From Rhypophila decipiens (taxonomy: Eukaryota > Ascomycota > Sordariomycetes > Sordariales > Naviculisporaceae): a DNA stretch of 64,000 bases. Under the pieces are notes generated by a model. It saw nothing but the letters and a program-made list of their open reading frames with translations. It was not told where the DNA came from and did no database searches. Position numbers and translations under genes: made by a program. Location of the stretch: the NCBI GenBank assembly GCA_033297075.1, contig MU858228.1, positions 1-64,000 on the forward strand, written 5' to 3'. Shown piece after piece: positions 22,178 through 33,899 of this stretch (positions are counted from its first letter, which is position 1; the number at the start of each line of letters is the position of its first letter).

Positions 22178-22566
22178 ATCGTGGCCCTGGAGTCCGGCCC
22201 ACAGCGGGGTAGAACTGTCATCCCTGCCTTCCTGAAAGCTCGGCCCCCAACAAAAGTTGACCCGCAAGTGGCTGGGAACAACTATGCACCGCCACACCTG
22301 GCTCTGAGGTGGCTGAGGTGATCAGTTCCAGGTTTTCGGCCATGGATCCATCAGTGCCAATATCGAACCATCGATAACGATCTGCCAGCTTCGCTTTGCG
22401 ACATCATCGCGAAACGGGTCTCAACTGACCACCACCACTCCAAGATCGCGCACCTCGTCAAAATATAAACCAAATACACCAAAACACCTCAACCTCTCAG
22501 ATCTCCCGTGAGCCGACTCGACCGAAAGGGTTCAAGGAGCGTCCTGCAGTCGGACTGGGCTCACAG

Positions 22567-22619
22567 GTACGTTAAGTACAAACAACTACAAGCACTTTCT
22601 CGTCCCTTGTCGCGCGCAG
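22567..22619 (+). other. Probable 5'UTR intron of the RBM42-like gene
   Basis: TCACAG precedes a GTACGT donor and a pyrimidine-rich stretch leads to GCGCGCAG, 10 nt before the ATG at 22630. The 53-nt size fits local introns. Not verified by transcripts. Confidence 0.5.
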
Positions 22620-22629
22620 AAAGTTCATC

Positions 22630-23817
22630 ATGGCATACCCTGGTCCTCCAGGTGTCTCCAGCAACGCGTCGCATCACTCGCTTCCTCCTCGGCCGCCTCA
22701 ACCCTCCAAACTACCCGGATTCAAACCTGCATTCAAGCCAGCCTACGGGGTCACTTCGGCACCTGCATACCCGACGACCACGACCACATCCTACTCCCCT
22801 GTCCCAAGCTATGGCACCGCTGGGGCTCCCGGAAGCTATGGCGCGCCTCCCACGACTTCCTCCTACAACAACCCATCGATTCCCGTCGTAGGAGGTCCTG
22901 GTCCCCGCGGCGCATACAATCAGCCCTCCTCATATGGTGGCTACCCGCAGCAAGGCTATCAGCAGCCTGCCTACTACGGCGCAGGCACAACGGGAACCGC
23001 GAGCTATTCAACCCCGCCTCAGATCCGCAACCCCTTTCCAGCCCCGAGTGCGGTTGCCGCTCAAGCCGCCGATGGTTACGATCCCGAGACGGCCGCGCAA
23101 ATCGCACAGTGGCAGGCCGCATACATGCCGAAAGACCCTTCTGACCCAGCAAACAAGGCAGCTGCACCCTCAAACGCCCCAGGCACTCGCCCCGGTGCCG
23201 CCAGCACCTATGCTGGGCCGCAAGCCACGCCGGCAGCAGCAGCAGAGACAACCGATACCAATGCAGCAGGCCAGAACGGCGAGCATAAGAAGACGGTGTA
23301 TCGTGAAGGCGGCGGAAAAAAATGGAAGGATGACACTCTCCTTGAATGGGATCCCGCCCACCAGCGTTTGTTCGTGGGCAACCTGGCAGGCGAGACGACC
23401 GACGACTCACTCCTGAAAGCCTTTGCACGCTGGCCGAGCGTAGTCAAAGCCAAAGTCATTCGCGACAAAGTCACGCTGAAGTCCAAGGGATACGGATTCG
23501 TCAGCTTTAGCAACGTGGACGACTTCTTCCAGGCGGCGAAGGAGATGCAAGGGAAATATATTCAGAGTCACCCCGTCACGATTAAGAAAGCGACAACTCA
23601 GATCACCCCTCACTCCGTCAAAGATGACAAGAAGCGCGGCAAATGGAACAAGAAAGGCGGTCAGAACAAGAGTGGTGGAGGAAAGAACGGGAATGGGAGC
23701 GGAGGTAACGATACTCGCTCAGGTGGCGGATACGAGCCTCATCTTGGTCCCCAGGGAGGCGGTGGTGTGACGAAGCCGGGCCAAAAGACTCGCGGCGGTC
23801 TGAAATTGCTTGGATAA
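22630..23817 (+). CDS. RBM42-like RNA-binding protein
   Basis: A single-exon frame of 395 residues. The first ~225 residues are proline, tyrosine, serine and alanine-rich (repeated SYG, SYGG, YPQQGYQQPAYYG), typical of a disordered RNA-binding N-terminus. One RRM lies at about residues 246-322, with RNP2 RLFVGNLAGE and RNP1 KSKGYGFVSF, preceded by the RBM42-type lead GGGKKWKDDTLLEWDP and followed by GKYIQSHPVTIKKATT. The tail is lysine/glycine-rich (KKRGKWNKKGGQ, then GGG repeats). RBM42 proteins are linked to pre-mRNA splicing and mRNP biology. The lead into the RRM is the main reason to choose RBM42 over a generic RRM protein. Confidence 0.88.
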   Translation: MAYPGPPGVSSNASHHSLPPRPPQPSKLPGFKPAFKPAYGVTSAPAYPTTTTTSYSPVPSYGTAGAPGSYGAPPTTSSYNNPSIPVVGGPGPRGAYNQPSSYGGYPQQGYQQPAYYGAGTTGTASYSTPPQIRNPFPAPSAVAAQAADGYDPETAAQIAQWQAAYMPKDPSDPANKAAAPSNAPGTRPGAASTYAGPQATPAAAAETTDTNAAGQNGEHKKTVYREGGGKKWKDDTLLEWDPAHQRLFVGNLAGETTDDSLLKAFARWPSVVKAKVIRDKVTLKSKGYGFVSFSNVDDFFQAAKEMQGKYIQSHPVTIKKATTQITPHSVKDDKKRGKWNKKGGQNKSGGGKNGNGSGGNDTRSGGGYEPHLGPQGGGGVTKPGQKTRGGLKLLG

Positions 23818-25337
23818 GCTGGGTCGTTAAGTGGGTATCCTATTTTCCTTTGCTCGTTATGACAGGCGAGGTACGAACCAACAGACGCTATTGAGCCCCA
23901 AAGAGAATACGCTATTGACATCTCTCCAAAAGAATGAAGCCAGCACCGCCGTGAATGGTTTTTCTACATATAAGCCGTTGAACACTCGAGAGAAGAATAC
24001 GAGTGTTTTTGTTGACACGAGAGGAAAAGACGGTCGTCTCATGTTAGTGTGATGGATCCTATGGATGATGCTTCGGTATTGCCGTCGCTTGAATCGAGCG
24101 AGCCTGCTAACCATGCCTCTCTCTGTTCAGCCCGTTCAGTCTATGGCGGTATTCTCCAGGAAATCCAGGAATGTTGACTCTTGTTCTGCTACTTTCCTTT
24201 TTTTTTTCAAAGTTCTGTGTTTTATATTTTTTTCGTCCTTCAGTCTCTGCACAAAACACATGACAAAACAGCGTCAGCTTGGTTTCTGGGCGGGTTATAT
24301 CTCTTGATTTTCTGGTGGAGTTGGAGGAGCGGTGCCTGTTATTGTCATACCCTGTTTGCTTTGCTTTTTCGGGGGGTTTTTTTTTTGCTCAGCTTGGTCT
24401 GTGTATATATTGTATAGTTCAGGCTCTGGGTCGCTGGGATGATCCTTCAGGTATCCGTATATATGCGGGAACTCAGATATTGGGGAAGAGGAGACGGGAT
24501 TTGTTTCCCTTTCGAGGACATGACTGGACTCGTTTTGCAGTATCTGGGTCAGCTTCCTAGCAAGGTACCGTAAGCTTGGCTGGATGGGGAAACTTGGTCT
24601 GGACAGAACAAAAAATGTATTCAGGTAGTGGGATTATCTATCTCCTTCTGGATCGGTCGTCGGTTAGGGGGCGGTTCTGTTTGAGTACCTACCTTATGGA
24701 TGGAAGGAAGGGGCACGTTTTTATTTTAGAAATGTTATTGATGGACTCGCTTCGGCCTCCCGTCTTTGGGCGCGTGTCGAGTCGTTCTGGCCTCTATCGC
24801 CGAGGTCATGACCATGGCTGGCCATCAGCAATCAAACTGACCACATTCTCACACAACAGTCTGACATGAGGGTCGTGTGCTTGCCTGGGTATTTGTTCTG
24901 CATTTAGAGGACCTCTTGTTGCCTATTTTTGATATGCGTCTTCTTTTTGCCTTGTATTTGCAAAACAGATTCATCAATTTATATCTCAAGATGCATCTAT
25001 CTCAGTGAACGTCACGATTCAAAGTTTACATATGATATATTTGTTTCCCTTCAACCAAGCATTCGAAGCCCTGGCTAACCGTTCTATCCTATCCTTACAC
25101 TCTCGAGCGCCCACCCATAAAAACAAAACGCCAATATGACCGTTCCCTATTTACACATCCACAGAGCCCAAAGAATGATACCGAAAACAATGCAAAACAT
25201 ATGAGATTATAGATCGTATATACAAAAGATAGATTGAGAAAATGTATGCAGGTACCCATGTCCCTTGATAGGTAAGGGTAACAATCCGAACGCGATCCTC
25301 GACGCCATCCGAGTCTCAGTCGGCCGCTCTCCCACGA
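23818..25337. other. Convergent spacer, no gene seen
   Basis: The 1.5 kb lies between the 3' ends of a plus-strand and a minus-strand gene. It has T-rich tracts (about 24185-24235 and 24370-24385) compatible with 3' untranslated regions. No coding or RNA gene is supported. Confidence 0.5.
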
Positions 25338-27294
25338 CTATCTGTTAATAGCTTGTTGCTCCTCTTGTTCCACCAAAGAAGCCCCGTTATTCTTCGGTTT
25401 TGGTGGAGTCGCCTCGACGCCCTGGCGTAATAACAAACCCCTCGTCTCTTGGCCGTCCTCGTCCTCCCCGTCGTCCCCTTCCGCATCACTGCTACTGCTA
25501 CTGCTGCTAGACGTCTCAATAGGAGTATCAGGATGTGTCGCAGCGAAATGTTCCCGATGGACATCCGTCACAGCTTCCTTGCGCATCTTGGTGATCTTGA
25601 TGTAATTGTACGCTCCAATCGCCGCAATCGTGATCAAGAGACCAATAATATTGACCGGGGTCATGGTATCGCCAAACACAATAGCCGCGGCCGAGATGGT
25701 AACCACCTCCTTGAAGATGCCGGCGATGGAAAGCGTGACGACCGACGTGCGCTGCAGCAGGGCGAACTCGGAGGCCGTCATGAGAAAGGCAATGGTTCCT
25801 GGGAAGAGGATGATCAAGGGGGTGAGGAGACCCTCTTGCTCGTAGATCACCCCGAGTCCCTCCCATAAATCGAAGATTCCCTCCGTCGGTATGGCGATGA
25901 GCATCAGAGTGACGAACATGACCGGGGCAAGGTAAAAGATGCTGGCGAATGGGTTGGAGGTGGCTGGGTTACGCAGCAGCAGAATTTGCGTCAGAGCCCA
26001 GCGGAAACCCGAGAAGAAAGCCGCAGAAATGACGAGGATGAAGCCGCCCAGGTCGAACTCGACTTCACCGGCGACCATCATGACAACACCGAACGTCATG
26101 GTTGCAATGATCGCCACGAGCTTCCACGTGGGAGCCTCGAGACGAAAGAGGAAGGCGAAGATCAGGACAAAGGCAAGCGACGAGGATTTACACATAGCTG
26201 TCCGAGACTGTTAGCATACCGTCATCGTCTTCCACTAATATTAAAACCTTACTGTAAAATGTCAGTGTAATAAACTGGAGTGACGTATTGCCCAAGCCAA
26301 TATCCAGGCCAGTTGCCGCTCCGCAGGGCCCAATTCGTGTCAGATAAAACAACATCGACATCACTGGCTTCTCCTGCTCCTGAGGCCGTCCGGCGCTCAG
26401 GTTTGATTTACGGACGGCATTTTGAGGTCTTAATGACGGTATGGCGAGGAGAACCAGCGACGACAGACTGAACTGGACAATCATGTGTGTGGCAGTTGTA
26501 AATAAGGGAAACGGAAAGTTGAGCTTCTGTGGGTCAAACATCCATTTATTGTACTGGGTAGAGCAGTGTTAGCAACTCGAAGAATGGGCCCAACTTGGAT
26601 CTCATGGAGGGCTTACCAGGGATATTGACAAGGAGAAGAGATACCACAGGCCGATGAGCGTTGCGTTGATCAAAAGCCTTCTGAGGACGCTTTTGTCGGC
26701 CTCTTTGATCTCGTCCGTTGTTATGGCGTCCCCCCTTACTACTCTTTGGTCGAGCAAGGTATTGTGCGCTCTCTTTTTTCTCTTCCTCCGCCTATCCGTG
26801 CCCGTCAAGCCTGCCTCCTCGTCATCGTGGAGATCCTCATCCGAGAACTCATAGGGGTCTTTGCCCTCATCGGACAGAGAGTCCTGCTCGCTGTCGTTTG
26901 CCCCATCATAGCCAGCTCCTTGCCGCAAGTCTCTCGGCCGGGGCGACCGTCGCCTGCTGCTGGACGGAATAGCCGTGGCAGTGGCAGTATTCGCAAGATG
27001 TGCTCGTTGATGGCGACCGCCATCTGGTCCAATTGGTGCCATTTCGATTTCCTCGACGTCGGTATTCGAACCAGCTGATTCCGTATGGGAAAGTTTGGAA
27101 CTCGGTGCAGGAGGAGGAGGAATAGGGGACCCTGTAGGGAGAGCGGCGCTTGTCGTGTGTTGGACGGCGTGTCCTGCTGCGGCCGTCAAGGTTGCTTCTG
27201 TGCGATGAGACGGAGCACAAGACGGGCTCTGGGGGGCGGGAAGGGGAAATTCGGACGTCGTTTCGTTGGAAGTCGAGGAGGAAACCGACATCAT
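25338..27294 (-). CDS. Nucleotide-sugar/triose-phosphate-type transporter (SLC35C2/Ymd8 family)
   Basis: Three exons (27294-26617, 26553-26253, 26197-25338) encode 612 residues. The N-terminal ~200 residues are hydrophilic and acidic (DPYEFSDEDLHDDEEAGL, then RRRKRKKRAHN). About ten membrane spans follow, starting with LLINATLIGLWYLFSLSISL and continuing through MIVQFSLSSLVLLAI, MTFGVVMMVAGEVEFDLGGF, SAAFFSGFRWALTQILLL, NPFASIFYLAPVMFVTLMLI and NIIGLLITIAAIGAYNYIKI. The KSSSLAFVLIFAFLFRLE helix is typical of the TPT branch of the drug/metabolite transporter superfamily. The acidic, poly-serine C-terminus is cytosolic. Residence in Golgi or ER membranes is expected from the family; the substrate cannot be told. 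Both ATGs at 27294 and 27291 are usable. Confidence 0.88.
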
Positions 27295-29190
27295 TCAGAT
27301 GAGTGCATCGCAACGAGTCGTCCTGGCTTCATTCTGGGGGGTAGGTGGATATCTGATTGGACAGCGGATGGGAGGACATTCGGATTGAATGTTTCCAAGT
27401 GTCAGGGTCGATGTTGATGTTAGGTCATTAGCTTGATGACGGGGCCCGGCATTGCGCCAAGTTGTGGAGGTTTTACCGGTCTAGATCTCTGGATGATTGG
27501 CTACTGGTACCGGCAGGCTCGGTATTAGGTGTCCTTTATCAGGGGTGGCTTGCCTGCTGGCATGCCCTGAAGACGGAATGATTTCGAGCATCAACCTGCA
27601 GCCGGAAATGGCACCCAATGCGATGTGAAGTTAAATTGAAACGGCCCTCCGGAGCTGCTGTCGGTCTCGGTAGGACTGCCATGTCGAAGTATATGTCATG
27701 CCGAAGGAGTCCATCGCGTAATAGCGTGTATCTGCAGTCTTGGGCTCTAATATCATCACGTCAACGATACTCCGTACCTTTCTTAGCATCAAAGCAGACT
27801 CCGGCTCCGAGTCCTGAGAATCTGAGATGAGAGAGCTGCAAAATTACTGTATCCAGGAGCAATTCGGTTCCCTGCTGGCCGATTCCTTTCTTTGCACCTG
27901 ATATAATCTGGAGGAGCTCAACCTTGATATCGGTTTATTTAAGCTATATTTCAGATTCAAGTAGCCGCAACCTCTTTCCCGAGACAGTGAGGGACCTTGA
28001 ATTCAAAGTCACCGAGGCAAGCAGTGATTGCGACTCTGGGCGCCTGCTTGGCAGAAGAACAACCATCCGGAGAAGTGTCCCGTTCACGATGTTAGAATTA
28101 TTACATCGACCTCTACACAGGATTCTGGAGATCCATATAGTCTTTGGATCTCTTTCTCACAACATTAATCCAGGCCGACAATGAAGCGCGGCTATCCTGG
28201 TCTCCCTGGCTACCTCTCATTGTTTGAGGACTGTTCCACACGAACACACGACGCCCTGAACTCTGGTCTCGAGTGATTCACTGCGAATGCAGTGCTACCA
28301 CGACCAAACAAGAGGTCGTCAGTTTGTGCGAGTCGGTCGATCCCCCACACCGCTCCATGGCGCTCGAAACACCATGTATCCAGGTCGATTGGGTGTGGTG
28401 TTTTGGGATGAACCGCCACAGTCGAGTGTGTAAGTCGCGCAGGCGGCGAGTCCAGAACCACGAGCAAAGAGTCAATGCAGAGGGAATATTCTCCAACCGT
28501 CTTTCATTGTGTCCAACCATCACCGTTCTGTAACTCGGGTGTTACCGAATACACAATTAGAAAAACCGCTACTTTTGCTTCTTTCCCGCTTTCTTGTATG
28601 ACGAAATATCACTTACTCACCTTGCATCGTGCTCGGAGCTCACGGAGTCGATACAGACCTAATCAGAGCTCGCCGACGATCTGTTCAGCGGGGTAATAGT
28701 GCAATTGACGGCCGCAAAGAGAACAAAAACCACGGGACGCAAGTGAGCCACGGAATGGTGCTTACTCATTACGCCTCAATCCGCTACTGACTTATACCGG
28801 TAATGACATAGAGACGACCGTCACCAATAATAAATCGCCCCGAGATCGTGGGATTTCCTTTATGGGAGCTAAGTGACCCCGCGATACCCTGCACACTTGT
28901 TGCCTCGCCTTGCAGCTCAAGCTGTTCCCCCTCCTCTTGCTCAGCTGTGAAGAGGTATTTAAAAGACGGCGATATTCGTCGTGTGTGAATTTCTGATCTC
29001 GCACACGATCCAGAGAAACAAGAAAAGATCGACACCTTTAGCTTCTGTGGACCAGTGATCTTGGCTACTACCTACGACATCCCAGAAGCTCGGTTGACGT
29101 CGTTTCCGATTCCCAGTTCATTCTTAAGTACACTAAATTCTTGCCAATATTCAGGTCAAGTGAGTCTCATTGTTGGCACAAGACTTCACC
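27295..29190. other. Divergent promoter region of transporter and GH15 genes
   Basis: About 1.9 kb between start codons. No gene-like frame, repeat or RNA gene is recognised. Both promoters must lie here. A TATTTAAAAG string at about 28957 is the only TATA-like element I would point to for the GH15 gene. Confidence 0.4.
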
Positions 29191-31603
29191 ATGGCTACCC
29201 ACAGCCCCAGCAGCAACGGGCAGATGAGAAAGTTGGCTGGAGGCTATCTTCCAATCGAAAACTATGGCCTCATTGGTAACATGAGAACCTGTGCCCTGGT
29301 GGGCATGGATGGCAGTGTCGATTATATGTGCTGGTGAGTACATGTGCAACCGCTTCAACGACCACGAGCTTCAAAGGGGCGCCTCCTTTACTACCGGCTC
29401 GGTCCGGTGAAACGACGTCACTGGACGTCTCACACTTGGTCCTATTTCTGACCAAACCCACAGGCCCGAATTCGATTCTCCTTCGGTCTTCTGTCGCCTC
29501 TTGGACAAGGACAAGGGCGGCTATTTCACCATCCACCCAGCCGGGGACCTCTCGTGCACCACCAAGCAGCAGTATTTGCCCTCGTCCAATATCCTGCAGA
29601 CGCGCTACATTCACGAGAATGGCGTGGTTGATCTGGTCGACTTCTTCCCTCGGCCAAAGAATGCCAAGGTCATCTTCAAAGGCAACAAGCAGAGCGTCTA
29701 CCGGGAGATGACGAGCGTCCAAGAGGAGCTCAAGAAGTGGCTTGTTCGCCGGGTTGAATGCATTCGCGGAGAATTCGAGCTGGGTAGGTATTTACTTGTC
29801 CGTGTATCCGTGTAGTACATGGAACTGCTGCTGATTCACAACCTCGATGCGTTGGTAGATGTCGAGATCTTCCCTGCTTTCGAATATGCCACCGAGCCGC
29901 ATGAAACAACCATCCTGCTGGAAGAGAACCACCCTCACGCAGCACAGAGCAAGACGGTTACATTTCACAGCAAAACCGTGAAGCTGCAGCTCGATGTCAA
30001 CATTGACAAGGGCGAGGAGGACTCGGGCGCCTGTCCCCAGGTCCGGTTCAAAAAGGTCATGAAGCCAGGCATGTTGGGCGAGGGCGTGGTCGCCTCTATC
30101 AAGGTCTCCGAGGGTCAAGCTATTTCCTTCATCCTCCGCAATGACCTTCCCAACCATGTCACCGAGAACATCACCACGGCCGTTCTGGACACCCAGCAGC
30201 ATGACACACAGTCATACTGGTTCAACTGGATCTCCAAGAGCAAGTACAAGGGCCGGTGGCGAGAAGTCGTGGCCAGGAGCCTGATGATTCTCAAGTTGAT
30301 GACATATGAGCCTACCGGTGCCATTATCGCCGCTCCGACGTTTTCAATACCAGAAGACATTGGCGGAGTCAGAAACTGGGACTACCGATTCTCTTGGGTC
30401 CGCGACTCGAGCTTCACAATCTACATCCTGCTGCGACTCGGCTTCACCGAGGAGGCAGACAGCTACATGGACTTTATCAGCGAGCGGCTTCTCAAGTCAC
30501 GAATGGCAGATGGCGGGCTGCCCATCATGTTCACAATCCGCGGGGAGACCGAGATTCCCGAGAGAGAGCTCTCGCATCTAGACGGTTACCGCGGCAGCAG
30601 GCCCGTACGGATCGGCAACGGCGCCGCATACCACCAGCAGTTCGACATTTACGGCGAGCTGATGGACGCTATCTACCTGTACAACAAGTACGGCAAGCCC
30701 ATCCACTGGGATCTGTGGGTTTCGGTCCGGAAGATGCTCGATTACGTCCTCACCATCATGAAGGAACCGGACATGTAAGTCTCCCAGATCACCATCCAAC
30801 CAAAAAAAAATCACTAACACTTGTTGTGTGTGTGTGTGTGTGAAAGGTCAATCTGGGAAGTCCGCAACAACAAACAAAACTTTGTCTACTCGAAAATCAT
30901 GCTCTGGGTAGCTTTTGACCGCGGCCTCCGGCTCGCCGAAAAACGCAATTTCCCTTGTCCCAACCGAGCGAAATGGCTCGAGGCTCGCGATTTCTTGTAC
31001 GAAGAGATTATGGAAAAGGGCTACAACAAGGAGATGAAGTGTTTTGTCCAGAGCTACGAGAACAACACCATGCTCGACTCGTCCATCCTCATCGCTCCGC
31101 TGGTTTTCTTTATCGCCCCGAACGATCCCCGGTTTCTGAATACCATGGACCGAATCATGTTGCCCCCTGATAAAGGGGGCTTGACCAGTACCGGACTGGT
31201 TTATCGATATGATACCGAGTTATCAGAGGATGGTACGTCTTTCCCCCTTTTCCTTTTTGGAATTACCTTTGCAAGTTTTTCTTTGTTTGAATTCACCCAA
31301 CTTACATTCTTCCTGCGTGATGATGTAATAACAGGCGTGGGCGGTCGAGAAGGCGCCTTCTCAATGTGTACCTTTTGGCTGGTCGAAGCCATGACCCGCG
31401 CGAGCATGTACGAGCCGAAATACCTCGTCCGGGCGGTCAACCTGTTTGAGAACATGCTCGGCTTCTCGAATCACTTGCAGATGTTCTCTGAAGAAATCTC
31501 CCGAAGCGGCGAACAGCTGGGGAATACGCCCCAGGCGTTTAGTCACCTCGCGCTGATCAGCGCCGCGTTTAATCTGGATCGTGTTTCCGAGTTTAGGCGG
31601 TGA
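29191..31603 (+). CDS. Bacterial-type GH15 glucoamylase/trehalase-like hydrolase
   Basis: Five exons (29191-29333, 29464-29783, 29859-30774, 30847-31232, 31335-31603) encode 677 residues. It matches the intracellular GH15 branch common in bacteria (lead domain plus alpha/alpha-six barrel), not secreted fungal glucoamylase: no signal peptide and no starch-binding domain. Motifs in order: [20 protein letters not shown] with [19 protein letters not shown], then [33 protein letters not shown] with [52 protein letters not shown] and [12 protein letters not shown]. All four introns keep frame; intron 3 contains a (GT)n run. Substrate could be trehalose, maltose or another alpha-glucoside. Confidence 0.9.
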
Positions 31604-32053
31604 GCGAACTTGTCCCTTCTGGATCCCCCTGCTGCGAGAAAAAAGTTCTGTTTAATGTGGATTTGGGTGTCGTTTTCGTTTAGCGAGCAAATTGCGTGTT
31701 TGGTTGAGCACTGAGTTCTCTTTATAAGTCTGAACAGATGGCTAATGGGAGCTTTTCACGGCACGACTCAAAGGATGGATGACCTGTGAGAGATCAATCC
31801 AGGGACTCGATGATCGAGGGAGCATGCAGAGTTGAAAGGAAAATGTTAAACTCTTGGGCGCCATAGAATTTATCAACAATAAATTAAATAAATGGTATCT
31901 CTACGTCCCAATCCCGGGACCCCCCAAATCGGCTGCCAACCCAAGGTAGCCATGAATACGTGCCTATCCAGAACGCCATCGCTATGCCAATAACCACAAA
32001 ACCATTGCTGCTTGCCCAGTCTACAATACCGCTGTCCAAAATAGCAAACAAGC
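31604..32053. other. Convergent spacer GH15/taf3
   Basis: 450 bp between two stop codons. It must hold both 3' untranslated regions and terminators. AATAAATTAAATAAATGG near 31879 is a plausible polyadenylation-type signal. No gene. Confidence 0.45.
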
Positions 32054-32797
32054 TCAAGAAAGATCCATCTCGTCGGCGATACTCCTATCGCCGAGGGAAC
32101 TCAGGCCCGAACTAGGCGGCCGAGAGTCGCCGCCCTGTGAGCCTCCATCGCGCTGAGTCTGTGATGATTCTGCATCTGGGGGCGTCGGAGGTCTCTCCGA
32201 GGATTGCTTCAACTGCGTTTCCCAATCATAGATGGTAAAATGTGGGCCGCCCTCGACCGGGATGTCTCCCTGCTCAATGGGCTTGCCGAGTAGTGTGCCG
32301 ACGTATTTTGAGTCGTCGTCATTTTTGCTGTGCTTCTTTTTGAGAGCTATTTCTGGTGTGAGTAATAACAGAGTCTGGCATAAAAAGAGAGGGAAAGACT
32401 CACCCATAAGATAATCAGTCGCCTCGTCATCGCCGTCCAGAGCGATCCGTTTAATCTCCTTGTTGACACCCGACGAAGCCCACGACTGAAACTCGTCCAT
32501 TCCGCGGACGTCTTCCTCACGCCAGAAGACTTGCTCTCCTTCCGGTCTCTCAGGCAGTAACGCGCCGGCGTGTTGCAGCGCCATGCGGATGTCCACCACG
32601 GTCGGCGTCATGTTTTCCGAGCTGTTGTGTTCCGTGTACATGGCCGTCAGCTCGCAGAGGTGGTAGAGGTAGCGAGCTGCGAGATCTGTCATTGAGTCGA
32701 GGACTGAGGGTTTGGCGCCGTGATAGCCTGCTGCGCGGAGGATCTGGAGCACGGCGGGCCGGAGGAGCGAATGGAAGACTGCTGGTGGTGGCGTCAT
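32054..32797 (-). CDS. taf3: TFIID subunit 3-like histone-fold protein (TAF3)
   Basis: Two exons (32797-32404, 32346-32054) encode 228 residues. The N-terminal ~80 residues form a bromodomain-associated histone fold: FHSLLRPAVLQILRAAGYHG, KPSVLDSMTDLAARYLYHL, and TPTVVDIRMALQHAGALLP. TAF3 pairs with TAF10 in TFIID. The middle reads SWASSGVNKEIKRIALDG with a following ATDYLMALKKK, and the tail is serine/proline-rich. Fungal TAF3 lacks the PHD finger of animals, as here. SPT7 or another Bromo_TP protein is possible, but the short length without a bromodomain favours TAF3. Start-to-start distance to taf7 is 1.1 kb, in divergent orientation. Confidence 0.82.
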   Translation of the reverse strand: MTPPPAVFHSLLRPAVLQILRAAGYHGAKPSVLDSMTDLAARYLYHLCELTAMYTEHNSSENMTPTVVDIRMALQHAGALLPERPEGEQVFWREEDVRGMDEFQSWASSGVNKEIKRIALDGDDEATDYLMGESFPLFLCQTLLLLTPEIALKKKHSKNDDDSKYVGTLLGKPIEQGDIPVEGGPHFTIYDWETQLKQSSERPPTPPDAESSQTQRDGGSQGGDSRPPSSGLSSLGDRSIADEMDLS

Positions 32798-33899
32798 TTT
32801 TGTGGTTGAGAAGAGAGATATTGTTTATGTCTGTATCCGTCTAGGCGAGTAAAGAGATTTCCCGTTGGTGAAGCGTAGTTGGTGAAGCGTAGGTTTAAGC
32901 CGGTGCGGGCGGCCACTTGATCTCGTAACAGCAATAAGCGTGAGGAAGATGTAGGCCCACTGTTTTGGTTTCTTCGTTGCTGGGAGGTAGAGATGAAAGT
33001 GCAATGCTGGGTCTTCAATCCTGCACTATTCCACCATTTCAGGGAGCAGATACAATTGGGTCATCTGCGCTCTCGTTGCCGTCCCTCGCCCTGGGGTCAA
33101 AACCGGGTTTGAATTTCAGTGTGGATCTTGAGCATCAACGATGACAGAGATGGTCGCCTGCACACGAACTGACACAGCCGAGATATAGGTATAAGGGAAT
33201 TGTAGTCGATTATGAGATTGGTCCGGTCAGATCCGGGCTACGAGAATCCATTCGGTGCCGACTGAGGAGTGAGGACCAGAGTTCGAGATGTGGAGTGAGA
33301 TGAACATCCCAAAGTCAAGAAGCCCATTTTGGCTCCCTGCTGCCAAGCCCAGGAACTTTTGTGGGGCTTTCAGTCCTGGTGGGGCACAGACTCGAGCGGC
33401 TAGCCAATCGATGATCTTAACCGACAAGCTGGTAGCCCCACATTTGACCGCAAGCCGGGATGTTCACTCTCCATGCTATTGTGACCCCTGCTCCAAACGC
33501 GTGAGCTTAACGGCGTCCAATTGCGCATACATTCGCAGCACGGTTCTTCCATCTCAGGCCGAACTCACTTGCATCATCGAAACTTTTTCGCCCGCAATTG
33601 TTTCTGCCGCATTCAACTCCTGCTCACCACTGACGACTGGCGACTGGCTCGACTCTTCCTAATTCATTCACGGAACAACGTCCCAAACCCTTCCCGAACC
33701 CACCTAACAAGTCACCGGCGACTTCTCGAATCTCCTGCCCTCTCCTTGCGCGATCTTGAATTCGATAGACACCATTCACGTCGACACTCTACTTCTGATC
33801 GCGGACGATACATTTGGCGCAGTGGCTCGAGTCTAGGCGTGAGAGGATCGGATCTCTTCTTGATTCCACACGTCGACCAGCACAGCAAGAGCCGACAAG
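32798..33899. promoter_or_regulatory. Shared divergent upstream region of taf3 and taf7
   Basis: The 1.1 kb between the two ATGs contains no supported gene. Small frames overlap and lack motifs. A direct duplication GTTGGTGAAGCGTAG occurs at about 32864 and 32879, close to the taf3 start. Co-regulation is possible but not shown. Confidence 0.45.

Larger units (their letters stand above)
19915..22566. other. Long divergent intergenic region with a 50-bp inverted repeat
   Basis: About 2.65 kb separates the gnd1 and RBM42-like starts. Small frames lack motifs and look random. The notable content is the perfect inverted repeat with arms at 21801-21850 and 22128-22177. No tRNA or other RNA gene was recognised. 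Confidence 0.5.

Noticed and set aside
29819..30778. Separate downstream GH15 gene starting at 29819
   Set aside because: It is exon 3 of one gene; the splice sites around 29783 and 29859 join it in frame with the family N-terminal domain.
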